From contig NC_060114.1 of the NCBI RefSeq assembly GCF_021155765.1, positions 1,984,001 to 2,048,000 of the forward strand: DNA of 64,000 nucleotides, in the 5' to 3' direction. The notes beneath the pieces were generated by a model that was given only the letters and a program-made list of their open reading frames with translations, did no database searches and was not told the DNA's origin. Below, in pieces: positions 38,542 to 53,500 of this stretch; within the stretch, counting starts at the first letter, position 1, and every line of letters starts with the position of its first letter. The position numbers and the translations under genes are program-made. The stretch is from Diprion similis. Lineage: Eukaryota; Arthropoda; Insecta; Hymenoptera; Diprionidae.

Positions 38542-41500
38542 ATGCCTCCTCGATTGAGCAAGTTTTCAATTTCGGCAACATGTATTGACTATGTTCATCC
38601 CTGGACGAATTCATGTGTCAGCGCGACGGCTGGTCTGGGACTCCACGCCTTGCAAGAATCATTAAGGATTTATACTACCGTCTATTTAGTGAGTGTGCAT
38701 ATTTTTATGCAAATGCACATGGGGAATTCCATGTCAACTCGACCTGTCGCCAATCCTCATCATCTCCGATTTTGCTTGAACTTTAACATACTTTTTCGAG
38801 GGTCAATAAAGTAATCCCTGAATTATTTCAGATTTTTTTGATCACTGGTTAATAAGTTGTCTTATTTTCGCACTAATTTATATCCCCACATCTGTCAGTC
38901 GTACGAGAAAATGATTGAGATTCAAATTTTTCGCGATGACGTTGAATGGAAGGCAATATTTATTGACACTTTTTCGGGGACTGAATAAATTTTTTTTTTT
39001 TATTCAAACAACTGTATGAAATATCTGTTTTCATGGTGTTAACCATCTTCGATTTTCATAAAATTTTCATTATAAATTCCTTGCGAAAATACAAAACTGT
39101 TCAGACCCTGCTAAAGGTGGAGCGGTCTTTGGTTCAGAAGTTACCATCAAATGAATATCAAGGAAACGAAAAATATGGGAGTACCTACCTAAAGTAAATG
39201 TATACATACATATACCTCTCGTTTTTTTGTTTACAAAACAAATGAATAATTAAATAGATTTTCATAATTTCTCGAGTAAGATATCACTCAAATCTGCAGA
39301 TATTTAGTTCAGGCAGGTGCTCCCATATTTTTTGTTGACATTCGTATCATTGTAACTTCTGAATTAAGGATCTCTCCATCTTTCACGAGGTCTCAAAAAT
39401 TCAATTTTTCCACCAGGAATTTATGATGGAAATTTCATGCAAGTCGAAGGTGGTCGACACCACTAAGATCGTAATGTTAAATCATATTTGCAAGGGGGAA
39501 AGAACACATTGAGTGGCTAAGAAAACGGATAAAAAAAATTTCCTTACACTTCACGTTATTGTGAAAAATTTTTGTATTACAGATTTTTTAGATATTGAGA
39601 TAAAAATTGGGGTGAAAATAAACCAACTTTTTAACCAGTGGTGAAAAAAATCTTGAATAATTCAGGGGTCATTTTTTCGACCGCCGAAACGCTATATTAT
39701 AGATCATACAAAATCGGATACGGTGAGGGTTGGCAACAGGTGGAGTTAGCATAGAATGCACTGTATGTGATATTTACATTGATTTTCATTACTGACTCGC
39801 ATTCCTTGCGTATAATCTGCGTATCAAACAACCATACTGGTTCAATTTTCGAATGTACTTCTCTACTTACTATGAGCAAGAAATTTTTTGCAAAGTGTTG
39901 GGAAAACACCATAGAAAACACAGTTATCGATGATTAATCTAGCTATTGTGTTTTGTTTACATTGCAGGTAACTTTGTTGATGAAAGGAAGGATTCCTTCA
40001 AAAGATGACATCAGGCGAACTGTGTTCGGGGTGCTTCAATCGACAGCTTTTTTGTCATGGAGCGCGTTTTCTTACTCTATTTTCCTTTGTTTACTAAGGT
40101 ATGATGCATGAAAAGTTTTCTGATCAAGGTGATCAGAGATGTTAAGAGATTAGTTTTGAGGAAACCTTTTACAAACTTTTTTAAAATTGATAAACCACCT
40201 TTGTTTTTTTCTATTACATGATGAAAGCCTTAATTGTTTGTGTTTCTGCTTACAATCACTGCACTCTTTGCTGAAGTCAAAGTTCGTAACGTTAACGTAA
40301 TCAAACATTTTTTATTACTCGCTATACTACTTTAAATTGTAACAAAATCATAAATCACATTGCAAATAACGCTTATTAGTCCAGGAACTTTAGACAAAAA
40401 ATGGGCTAATCTTCGGAAAAAGTCCAACCAAGCTGAAAATTGGTATATACTTACCTTTCAGCTCTCCAAATACGGTGTGAAAAGTCCCCTGAATTCGGTT
40501 GTACGCTTAACTTGTGACAGCCCAAAAACGGTGAAAAAAATGACCTTTTTTCGGTTTTTTGCGAATATCTCCGTTCCTGTCGGTCTTACGGTTATAAGGT
40601 ATACTAATAAAACATAAAGAGCGGGAAATTTCCTACAAAAAAGGTCCAATAGAGTTTATTGATAGAATTAGTAGTTCTCCCGTAATCTGGTATTCAAACT
40701 GCAATATAAATTTTGTATGGGTATTTAATTGCATGTAATAATCGAAATCGAGGTTTCTGTGCCGTATCTTCTCGTTTTTATATTTTTATAGACAAGTATA
40801 TACCAATTTTCAGCTTGGTTGGACTTTTTCCGAAGTGAAATGCTAAAGTTCCTGGACTATATGTGCACACCCAACTTCTCCTACGTTGATGTGCAGCCAG
40901 GGTACCCGGATACCCACCTTCAGTTTTAATCACTTTTTGGGTTCAGATGTGAACAGAATCATTGTAAATCGATTTATCAACCAATATCACCCCAATGGAA
41001 CATTTATGACATTGTGACAACATACGATATAACATTAACATTGATTTATAGATGTATATATACAATTTTTCTCTAGTGAGTACCCAAGTACCCTGGGTGC
41101 TTCCTGGGACTAATCATACTTCAAGTCAATTTTTTTACTGCAAAAAATTTTTCCTTTGAAATTTCCGGATGTGCACATAAGGATTAACATGACAGATTCT
41201 TATTTTGTAACTGCATGCATGTAAATTGATTTTAAAGTTGTATATTGGTGATTTTTTTTCAATAAGTAGCCACATAAACAATACAAACTTTAACTTGTTT
41301 TTTTTCACAGGCTCCTCAGCTAGTCTCCATACATATATCTATTATACATTATATATATCAATGTCTGATCCTGTGTTCTCAGAATTATTTGAATACTTGG
41401 GTGTGGGTTTCGATTTGGGGTCTTTACATTTATAGAAAGTTAGAAACCAAAATCTCTGCCTCCAGCTGTTTGGTTTATTCTGCTTTTACTTTCCTAATAA

Positions 41501-44500
41501 TGCAATGCTTTCCTTATATGGAATTCACTCACACATATTCTTGAAATTAATTCTTATTCTTGAACCACTGGATACACGCAACTTCAAAAGCGAAAAATAA
41601 CTTATAATTCTTCGCAAGTCATAAAAATAGAAAAAATACCAATATGAAATACCACGCATATAAAAATGTAAAGTCTCATGTGCAAGTGACCTTCCAGTTT
41701 GTATGAAAGGTAGAAGGTCGCGTGCCGTTTCTTTTTTCATATTCTCATTGGAGATAATTATGGATGAGCGGTCGCACTTATCGTTTTAGTTGAAGAGGTA
41801 TTTATTTAACCCTTAGCAGCCACACCTCAGTCAGGCGATATAGCAGCCACATGGGGTAACTCATAACCCCATGCCGAAAAACCTAGTTGTACATACAAGA
41901 TATATGGGTGATTTAAAACTTCTAACCGATTGTTTTATGTTTGTAGAAGAGTTCTTCAACATTTTTAATGATTTTTATCGGTTAGTTTATAGATGGCGTT
42001 CTAAAAACTGGTCATATATGTGAAAATTCAGCAAAAATGGCTTCTTTCAGAAAAAAAGTATTACCCCGCTATTTTTCAATATTAAGGGCTGAAATTTTAG
42101 GATTGTACGCACAACATATACCACTACCATGAAAACATAACAGTACCCGCCGATCACTCAAAAAGTATTAATTTTGCAAAATTACTGGAGGGAAAAATGA
42201 AAAAAATTACAAATCATAAAATTTGCTTTTTTTTGTGATTTATTAGCTTCTAAATACATATTTTAGACCTCTAATTTCACTTTTTCGGAGCCTTTACCCC
42301 GTGTGGCCGCTCAGGGTTAAAACCATCTTACACTTATAAGCGTGCGCAGTATGCGCGTCGTCGTCGGGTTATAGCAAATACACATGCAGCGTTGCCACGC
42401 CAGGGTGTATAAAATTCTTTAGATAGCACGAGAATATTTTTTTATACTTCTTAGCAAAAAATTTTGTTCCAAACTGCGAGTGTTAGCACTATTTGCCAGA
42501 CTGCTGGTTATTTTTTGCACTGTGCGACGGACCGTATTATAGGATGTTAGCATCCTGTCGATAAGTTTTCTGGGGGTCAATTGTGTAATTTTTACTTTTC
42601 ACTCTCACCTCAGTTCAGAATTCTGATTGGCTGACTGAGGTCCGTCAGTAAATGAGAAAGCTCGGATCAGAGTGAAAAGTGAAAATTACACAATCGACCC
42701 TCAGGTTCGTATACGTACACTTGTCCAACCGTCGATGAGGAATGCAATACAATGCCCTACGGAATGAAATTCCCATAATAACGAAAAATCATGTTTGTTC
42801 TATATCTTTAGGAGGTCAATTCTCTCTTTCTAAGAATTTTATTGGCTTTGTCGATGCTACGTAGAGAGCGCCCCAGGGACGTATAACAATCACGAATGGC
42901 CAAGAAACAATTTGAGGTGCGTTATCAAAAGTTCTCGAACATTTTCGAGTGAGAAAATAGAAATATACCAATATTTTTTAAATTGCAATTCATGTACATT
43001 TTTGTTTTATCCTAACTAATCCTTAATGTTCACTAAGAACATTGAGTTTCCATACAAATTTGAAGTTTTTGAATTTTGAAACTTACAATAATTAATATGA
43101 TACAAAAAAAAATACCGGCAATTTCGGTCACGGTTCACAAAATTCTTAATTGAGGATCCTGCCTTTACCAATATCTTCACTCGATTGCACATACAATGAC
43201 ATTGTTAGATTTTTCATTTATCTAATACTTGCTTGTGGTCGAAATTACTTATTTAGGTCCCTACAAGTTCGGTGATTTAATTAACGTTCATTTTGTTGTA
43301 AATCCAAATGCATAGTGCGTGCGCCAAAACTTATGTTGGCCCAGTGCGTTAAGGGCCCTAAATCATGTTGCTACGCTCCTGGATAGAAAGAGCCGGAGAT
43401 TGACCTTCACCGGTTGCTATCTCTTTCTACCAGCCAGATATTATCATAGACGAGATCATAGACATATATAAGAATTTCCCGGGGGTTGGGGGGGGGGGGG
43501 GGGGGGGGTACGGGGGTGGACCGTTCGTGAATGCGATAGCGTAATAGAAAGGAAAGCTGCATATGGGCTCTCTATACTTGTCTGATGCGTTCTTCGCCTC
43601 GCGCATACGCGGCTAGACGAAGACAGAGAGGGCCCATATGCAACTTTCTCTTTCTATTGCGCCACCGCATTCTTAGCCCGATCACGCAGTCTATTCTTAT
43701 ACATATGTCTATGGATACTATACGTCGATGAGAAAAACCGTTCTATTCATCCGAGTAATTGTATTCAATTGTCCATAAAAGGACGATATTATTTGGGTGC
43801 ATTGGAACTTGGATATGGGAGTTTTGGGGATTTTTTTTTTTATTCGCTGGAATTAACTTGGATTTGTTTGAGTTCATTTATCATTTTGTTTTTGTTTTGG
43901 ATTGAATTGAATTTCGCAAATTGTATCACATTCATCGAGTTATGGTGCCTTTTCATACGCAGCAAGTAGTTGTAACAGTATTTTAGTAAATTACTAGTTG
44001 TTAACCAATCGCGAAGCATATGCTAGTAACAACTAATAAGTTACTAAAAAAACTCCCTGCTTGCTGCACTTGAAAAGGCACCATTATGGCATAAGCTGTG
44101 GCCAGAACCAGCCAATCACAAGTCGCCGTCTTCTGCCGCGTCGTGTGTGAAAGCGCCGTTGCTCGTAAGCCCCAAACTTTCTAGGTTTAGACTATGTTTC
44201 CACCGGTTTTCTTTGAAAATTCTTCAGAAATTATGAAATTTCTTTGAAAATTGTCTTAGAATTCTTAATTCCTAGAAATTAATAGTGGCAACACTGTAAA
44301 CACATGCTAGGCAAGAAATCTCTTGCCCGAAAACGGCATGCAGCCAGGAACGACATTGCATGCCATAGCGCACACATGGCCCCAACGAAGCCTAGGGATA
44401 TTTCCTACTACATATAACTATACGCCTCATATTCTGACCCAAAGAATATGCAAATATGATCAACGTAAAAAAAGTTTTAAATTGAATAATGTTCCCTGAT

Positions 44501-47500
44501 CTTATACCATAAATTATAAATTGTAATGAAATCACGAATCACACTGTAATTAAAGTATAACTTGAAATTACACCATCAGATACGCGATATAGCGAAAACA
44601 AACAATGATTTATTTTCTAAAATGCAAACAAATAAAAAATTATCGCTTGTAGGATGAAAAATTGCGGCAACCCGTATCGTTCTACAAAGAAATGTAAGAG
44701 AGGAATCCTCGAATTTATTCTAAACGCGCATACTTTCAAATACTCTTTTAATTTTGAATTGGGAATATTCTTGGATATTCAAGATCAGAGACGGAAAAAT
44801 TAAATTGTCAATACTAAACTAGATACTGGATAAGAGTATAAATACAATACTGTAAAAAGTAGCCTCAAAATTTCTACTTGGCTGCAAGTACGGAAAATTT
44901 CAAATTGTAAAGGAATGAATGACGAAGAATATAAAGAAGTGAAGAAAATGGCTTAACCACCCATGATTAAATCGTCAGTTATGACTAGATAGTGCGCCGA
45001 TCGTATATAGAGAAAGAGAACGATGCCAAGTGATGGTGCTGAGCATGAAATTAGCTGTCACGAGAGCGTGTAAACGGACAAAAATGAATGAGCAGTTAGA
45101 AGATGAGTAGACCGAGCCAGCGCGGTCGGTAAGATGTCATTGAAGTAGTTGTGGTATTGCCGAAGTATAAATTGTGCAGAATGTACAACAATACTAGATA
45201 TCTCAAAGAAGGAGCCTTTTATAATACACCTGCCCTTCGTCTCAAATGCTGGTTTGATCGTAGTTTAAACCATAATCGTGTTCGAAAATATGTCTAGTTA
45301 ATGCAGTATAATTTTCTTCATGATCATAAATGTTTCTCGTTGCTCATCGATTCTAGTATGTAACTGCTGCAAGTTTTTCTTATGTAAACCTTATTATAAT
45401 CTATATACGGAATTTTATAGATTAGGCAAGAACGTTTATTGAGAGGTGGAAATTGTTTCCCAGAGTCGAAGACTGATGTTAAGTCATGCTTATTTTTTTC
45501 AACAAATTGAATATGTATTATATTTGGAAAAAATCCTGTTTAAGGATAATGATTCAAATAGACCTGCAATCTAAGGAATGGATATAAAATTCTCAGGAAT
45601 TCTAGGCACAATAGCTACATCATTGTTGTTGGAATCAGAGTACAATTCTATCATCAAAAGATGTACAATTCTACGCACTCTTCTTAATTCTTGACCTGAT
45701 TTCAGATGCGTCATTCCCTAATTTTTTATAATAGTAACGATAAGATTTTTTCCTCTTAATGAAAATTTTAACGTGCATAACCAAATTTATTACTCGTTTG
45801 ATTTGATTTTTAACGTTTTCACGTGTTTTGTGTGCCGAAAAAAATGGTGAAACCTCTTTGGATGAAAGTTAGCGCATTGAGGTTTGCCGTCTAGCCTGAT
45901 GAAAATATCGCCTCAGTACAATATCGACGGTGGCACTACCACAGGTTGAAGAAAAAAAACACGCAAGACATTTAGTTCGAAAATGGAGCACTTAATTAGC
46001 GTTTAATAGCCCTCAATTATTTCATAGGAGATTTGTCAATTTTAGAATCATAAAGCTAATTTAAAAAACAAGTATTTTACGACAAACTCTCGACCAAAAA
46101 ACAAGAACAGGTAGAAAAAACGAAGTACGATCCGCGATGCGTGGACTTGTAGGCTTGAATATCGAAAGCAAGAATACTAGAACGATCACTTGCATGGATG
46201 ATAAGTATACGGCTTGTTTCCCGGAGAGAGATAGTTTAGAGGTAAAGTGCTGTGTCTCTTGCACCGGTAGAGTCTTTCAAAAAGCTTGTACAGCAGAGGT
46301 CAGTGCCCCTTTCGCACGCGTTTTCTTTTGTATATCAGTGACATTACGTTTTTGCTTTTAGACTATTCCTCGCATGCACAGTGGCTAGTAGACGAGACCA
46401 CACTTTACCTTCGAGCTATCTCTCTTTCCGGAACTCCCATCACCGCAGTGATTGTTCCAATATTATTATATTTCAGTGGTTTTGACAGACAGAAAGACCG
46501 AAGTACGATCCGCTATGCGCCACCACGATAGGTTATGAGGAGATCTGATTCGCTGATTTGACCGATTTATTAGGCTTTATTTATTTATAATAATATGTTG
46601 AATTGTTTGCGGGACCGTAGCGAGGGAGTCGGTGTCATGCGGCAGACCGAGGGAGGGAAGCTCGGCACTGCCAGCCGTGGTTCGGTACAGCCCTGTTTTG
46701 CCCTGCCCACTCGATTGTTTGCCGATCGGCAGAATATAATGTTTGGCAACTAAATTGACGAAATTATACGCATTGAGTGATTTCGCCAAGTTGAGAATTA
46801 GAATTTTCGGAAATTTTTCTAGATTGTTCTATGTTTGTTCTACATTGTTCCAAAACTTTATATTGATAACTTATGTAACCCAATAAAAAATGCAAAAAAC
46901 CGTTTTTTGACCGATTCCCCCACTTTTGAAAAATCGAACTTTATTTTGTTGTTCCGATTTGTTCTGGTTGTTCTCAACAATGTTCCAAAACGGTCAAGTC
47001 GTAGGTCCAATGGCGGGTCCACCAAAAAAAAAAAGTCTTTTTAACTAGCCCCCCACTTTTTGAAGATCGAACTTTTTTTTATTGTTCTGGGTTGTTCTAG
47101 CCGTACTGAACATTGTTCCAAAATCACGATGAAGCGAGTCGAAACATGGGCTCGTAAGATTCAAAAAACAAGGGTTCCGGCTGCTTACATTTTCGAAAGT
47201 CAACATGACAACGTGTTCCAACTATAATTTTCGGGAATTATTCTATATTGTACTAGGTTTGTTCTAGATTGTTCCAAAACTTTATACTGGCAACTTATGT
47301 AACCGAATAAAAAAATGCTCGCCTGTCGGCTCGTGCTGCAAACTTCACGCTCGTCGGATATCGCCTTCACACAATAGCTACGCACGCTATTTTTTGTAAC
47401 ATATTCGTAGGCAAGTGTTATTTGAGAGGCACACCAACGCTCGTCTGCAGCGGAAAATAATCGAATGCGCGCATGCGTCACCAATCTTCTACAGCGGGAA

Positions 47501-50500
47501 ATAGAGCATATCGAATGTGCGCATGCGCCAACTCTGTTATTCAGGAATAAGGCACTTCACGCACGCTACGTAAGCCTCGAAAATGACACTTTCCAGACAG
47601 GTGTTACAAAAAGCATATAACAATGGCGAGCATAGCCGAAGAGCAGAACTTAAATGAGCAGTGCGAAGGTTTTGTTGATGGGGTAAAGCCACTTATCGAA
47701 CAATATGGACCACAAAATGTATTCAACTCGGATCTTAGTGGCTTCAATTTGGAGATCATACATTCCAGGCGAACGTTAGCTCCTGTCGGCCAGAAAAAGA
47801 CTGAAACTGTGGTACAATCGGTATCTTAGACGACTCGCAGTTATACTATACAGCCACTGTGTCTGCTGATGGAACGCTGCTATCTCCTTTTTTAGTATTG
47901 AAGGAAACGATTGGGGTATTTGGACCCAGAGTGAGAGAAACTATGTTCAGACCACCTAATATTTACATTATGGCTTCCAAGTCTGGAAAGTTTACTAAAG
48001 ATCATATGCAAACTTGGCTTCGGGAAGCGTATCTTCCCAATACACGTAATGCAAGCGTCCTGTTACTTTATTCATGGAGTGGACAATGCGAGTGCGGTGT
48101 TCAGGAAGCAGTACGGGATGATCGATACTTGAAGCTGATGACTATTCCAATAGGGACTGCAGGGCACATTCAGCTGTTGGATGTATATGGGTTTCGTGCG
48201 TGGTGATTCTTCTTGGCTATGATATCAATCTTTACCTACGAGATAATATTCTTAAGCTACAATCTGTGACGCATAACCAATTTTCGTCTCCACGATTTTT
48301 AAACTTATTCAAATATTCATGGCACAAAAGTGCATACTAGACCAACACGTATTTAAATTCCATCAGAACTTCCTTACGAAACAGACTCGACATTGCAATG
48401 TCATATCAAGTGCGCTTGGTGTAGAAAACCACTTTCTTTGAAACACTTAGTTACAGATTTTCATTATTGCCATGACTTTATTCCGTAAAGGAACCATTCA
48501 TATCAGCAAGGGTTGTACGACGACAACAAAATATAACTATCATTGTAGATGTAGGAATTCACTATGGTGTAGTGTTCAAATAAAATTATATACGATTACC
48601 ATTTCGGTACAATGTTACACGTGGTACGAATGAAGAAATTCTAAATTATGACACTCCTACTATCGTTTCTGAACCACAAATGGATAGGTTCTGAAGTACT
48701 CCAAAAACAGATAAGGATATCAATTTTCGTAGAGATGGCGGATATCGTGATGATTTTTTACCGTTGCTTCGAATTTTCGTGGTCAGATCCATGATCAGTG
48801 ACCTCGAAACAGCTTCCATCGACTTTCGGTGAAAATTGATCGATCATTTGTTATTGACTTTGGCCATGCTGGATCCACCATTTTGAATTTTCAAATTTGG
48901 CCTTCAGATTTGGAAAAAGCAACGTCAAAAACCCTTGAAAATCAAGTTTTCTTGCAATCTGTACATTAGGCACTATTATGGAATATATTAAGAATTGTCT
49001 ATAACAGCATTTCAGGGGGGTAGGTCACCCCTTGAAATTAATTTCAGTCTATATAAAACAACAACTATCTCTTATTTTAGCGTACTTAGCATTCTTACCA
49101 AGTTTCATAAAAATCGGTGGCGGACAGTTCGCGATGTTCCTTGTAAGTTACTACCGTGGTATTTCTAAGAAAAGTTTTATTAACAATAAATGGCTGCAGT
49201 TTTGCGCAGACATCGAACTATTACATTTTACAATTTGCTACTTTGCTGCTATTTATGAATAGAAAAAAGAAACATGTGAAAAGGAATAAGAAAAAAGACA
49301 TTAGAACCTAAAATAGTTCATATTCATAACATTATTGTAACGTAATATAAATTATAAAAATCTTTTGTATTCTTTCATTTAATATTCTTCATAAAATCGT
49401 GTTTGTGTGGACTTTGTATCTTGCCTGCGGATATTTCGACGTTCCTCTAGTATTATGAATTCACTGGAAACATAACTGTGCTCTTGAAATAACAGTGCAA
49501 TGTAGCGTTTCAAGGCCAGCTCCTAATCGTATTTACGAAAGTTATGAGGATTTTCGAAATACTTACGGTTTTAGATGAAATTGGATAAACCGTTATACCT
49601 CGTTAATATAACGGTCTGCGCATATGAATACTTATTGAACTGTTTTTTCTTTTTTGAAAACTATACAGTTAGATTGTAGCTATTGTATGAAATGTAATAT
49701 TTTTGTTACAGACGGGCATCTGGAAACTTCAACATTCTGACAGTATCCTTCCTGCCATCTTTTTTGTCCAGCCTCGCAGCCATTGTGATAGAAAGGCCAT
49801 CACGGCGTACACTGCTGTGTTTATACGTATCAAACATCGTAAGTTTCAACATCCAATCAGTAAATTTAATGCGGACCCCCGCCCCCCCCCCTGCCCCTCG
49901 TCAAAAATATGTTTAAAACATTTAATGTGCTGCGTTTTATATGGGCTTTTGAATCATCCGCAATCGAAAAATCTTGTGCTCAAAAGATTTTTTTTTAGGA
50001 AAAGGGGGCTGTTTGTCATATAAACTCAGCATCTATCCGTTAATTTATAAAAGGTCGAAAAATAAATGATGTAATTTTGAGGACTGAATTACGCACCCTC
50101 AGAGTATGATGAGATTAAACTTTGCGCCAACTCCGTTACAGTATTGATAACAGTGTAGTTTTCAGAATAAGAAAAATGTATTTGGAGCACTACGATCTGA
50201 TTGAAATTGCAATTTTTTTTTTTTTTGTTTTTGAACAAAACATGTATCTTTCACCTATATGTGAATTATACGTCCTCCATTTACGATGCTTGATTATCAG
50301 TCTCATTTCACCAATGAAACACGTCCCACGCGTATAATGTAACATTTCGCGAGGTTGAAGTTTCAGTAACACTAACATCATGAAAGCAACTTCGAAGAAA
50401 TTTTGTAAAATTTTCGATTTGCTAAATGTTAGTATTTCACGTTTATACGTTTTACTGAATTTCAGATAATGTTCGAGATGCGTCAGCTTCTGTATAAAAT

Positions 50501-53500
50501 TTCAAGCACAATTTACTCGTCGATGGTATTAGACACATTGATTAAGAAGAGTGATTTCAATTTATTTTTATCTTATAACATGATTTGCGTTAGTGCCCAG
50601 TGCGCCAACTTCTGGGCAGTTTTCAGTGATTTTCAGATTGGATAGAATCAAGAAATCACAACAAATCGCTGAAAAACGCTGAGGAATCATTGAAAAATCA
50701 ACGAAACGGCGTGATGATATAGGATAGCCAATGAAATGCTGTAATACATTGAATTCAAATTATGTGTTTGGCCGTTACCGGAAGATTTACAATGATTTTC
50801 CAAATATTTTTTCAGCACGATCCTATGATTAGAAACTGGGGGATTTTGCAATGATTTCCAATGATTTGAGGTATCTCAATTGATGCGTCATTATTTGAAA
50901 GAACATTTTAGCAACCCAATTTCTTTTCATTTACAATTTCACTTAGAACTTTTAAACTCATGACTTCCTCCGGGGAATTGTAGTATAACAGCGTCGGACC
51001 AAAAAAAAAGTAGGTTCATAATTCAATCTCCTACAGAATTGATAATCTTGTCGGGAAATGTCTTACCAATCATCAATAATTGCCAATGTAGCATGATATA
51101 ATTATTTGCACACACATCCAACATGTTGGATCATAAAAATCTATAATAATTATTATTCTACCCATGCAGGTACATACGAAAGATCGCTTACGACATATTG
51201 TAAACTTACGGTCGGTACAAAAAGAGCTACCTTACCTCCGTGGTACATAATATTCGAATTTTTATTCCAACACGAAGACAATGCAAAAACATAAGTATCT
51301 CTTTAATAAATGTTTTTAGGCTACCGAAACGTTGTTCAGAGCAGGTGTATGGAGGGGCTACTTCTCGGTGATTCCACGTGGTGAAGTGTACATTTTTGCT
51401 GTTAGTATAGCAATGATACTTTACTATTTTCGCAGTGAGATAGACCAACAGGATTCCATATTTAAAATCCTCCAGTTAGTACACTAAATATATTTACCAT
51501 TCAAAAGATGTAACGTGCTTTGCAGAATTATAAACGAACAACACACTGATGGATTTTTTTTTATTGCTTCAGATTTGTCATCGGGCCATATGAGAGGTAT
51601 AACTGCAATGAAATCAGAAACGAGCCACATACTTCAGCTCCGGAATGTTTACAAAAACATAGAATAACCAATAAATCCAAGAATCAAATGCTTAATGCTT
51701 TCCACCGTGGCCTCGACGTGTATAAACATGTCATTGACAGACTTAAAACTTGGCAGAAACATCTATCGTGCCCACATCCTTTCGGTTGTGCTCATTACGT
51801 AATATCGGTGAGTACAAATAATTGCAGGAATCGAGAAAAAATTCAGCAAGCTTCTCGGTTACTGGAGAAATATATTTAATCACCCTAAAAACATAGCCTA
51901 CGTCATCCGATAAGAACTAATGAACTTCACAACATATTTCAACTACAGTTATTTATAGGGAGGCACTAAACTGTTCGGAATTGGAACTGGGGTTCAATTG
52001 GCAATAAAATTGGTTTTGCAGTGGAAAAAAATATTCAGTAGACCAAAAATTGCTAAACAGATAATATTTCGGAGAGAAAATTTGTACCTGGGAATGTTTA
52101 TCGGAGGATTTACCGGAATATACAGAGTAAGTTGCATTTTCATATCAATATCTTATTTTTTGTAAAACCTGTAATTATAACAGGGTGGCCATTTGTCAGA
52201 GAATTTTGGAACACCTGGAAATGTTATGGAATTTTGAAATTTTGGAATATTCAGGGAAATTTCAGGGAATCGCTTACTATATTTTTTCTTACAAATACAT
52301 CCTATAATTTTTTAAGGCTTCAGATAAATTAGATTAAATACGATTTTTTTTTACCATCGCGGTACGGTTCTCTTCAAACTTTGAATATTCCTAAATGTCA
52401 CCTTACAAACGATTGTGCGCATCGGTTAGATGGGACAGTATGAACCAAGTGACCGTTCGTACTTTCGTAAAAAAAAATTATATGGAAAATACGTATCTAT
52501 ATTTTTTTCAATTTGCTATGACCGATTTATTCGAATTGGTCAGGAAAATTTCTAAGATTTTTGTATGAAAAACCTGGAAAAGTCACGAAACTTCGTGATG
52601 AAGATTTGGTGGCCACCCTGTACCACTGTTAAAAAAAAAAGTCACAGTAATTTAAGAAACATTCAATGTAAAAATTTTCGTATATTTTTATTTTTTTTTA
52701 GTAAACAGATTTTTCTAAGGAAATGGGTGTTTCTTTTTTCTACAGATATATTTTAACTAGTCTCGTACCAAGATATGAAAAAACGCATTTGCGAAGTACG
52801 GCAACAAAACAGTTTTTCTAGTTGACCAGGGTAATTAATAATGCCAAATATATACTTTGTCGCATATGTATTTAGATATTGCGATATAATGAGATATTTT
52901 AAATATTTATTCGGCAGCTAAAATACAATCATGTGTGATCCAATTAACGGGAAGAAACATGGTTGAGCAGCGTAATTATGTGTAGTATACAGAAGATTCA
53001 TATCAAATTTAAAGTCAATCGGTTGGTATGGATAGAATTCGATATTTTATGTCAATCAGGTTGAAAAATGTAATTTTGGTATAAGCGTATTAAAGTTTAT
53101 GCGTCGAAAGTTTTGATCTCTGTTTTGACGTTTATTTCCGTATCAGCTAGAATAGAAATTTTTCTTATGGTTGATTGACGATTTCCGGGGCATATAGCAG
53201 GCTTTCTGCCGCATTCGCAGCTTCCTTATAGGCCGATTTTTCTAGTCTTGAAGCCTATATATCTATTGAGACGTACACCTCGCAGTCGTACATTGTTTTA
53301 ATCAAGTGCTCATAACTTTCTCAATTTTTGGAAATTTGACATCGACTCTGTTCCAAAATTAAAAAAAAAATATACCTATAATAATATGCTCAAAAAAATA
53401 ATCAATTTTGCCAAATTTCTAGACCAGAATACCCACCAACGATTAGTTGAGGTGAAAATGCTAGAATTACGCATTTCTAACTCAACTCATCTACTTATAT

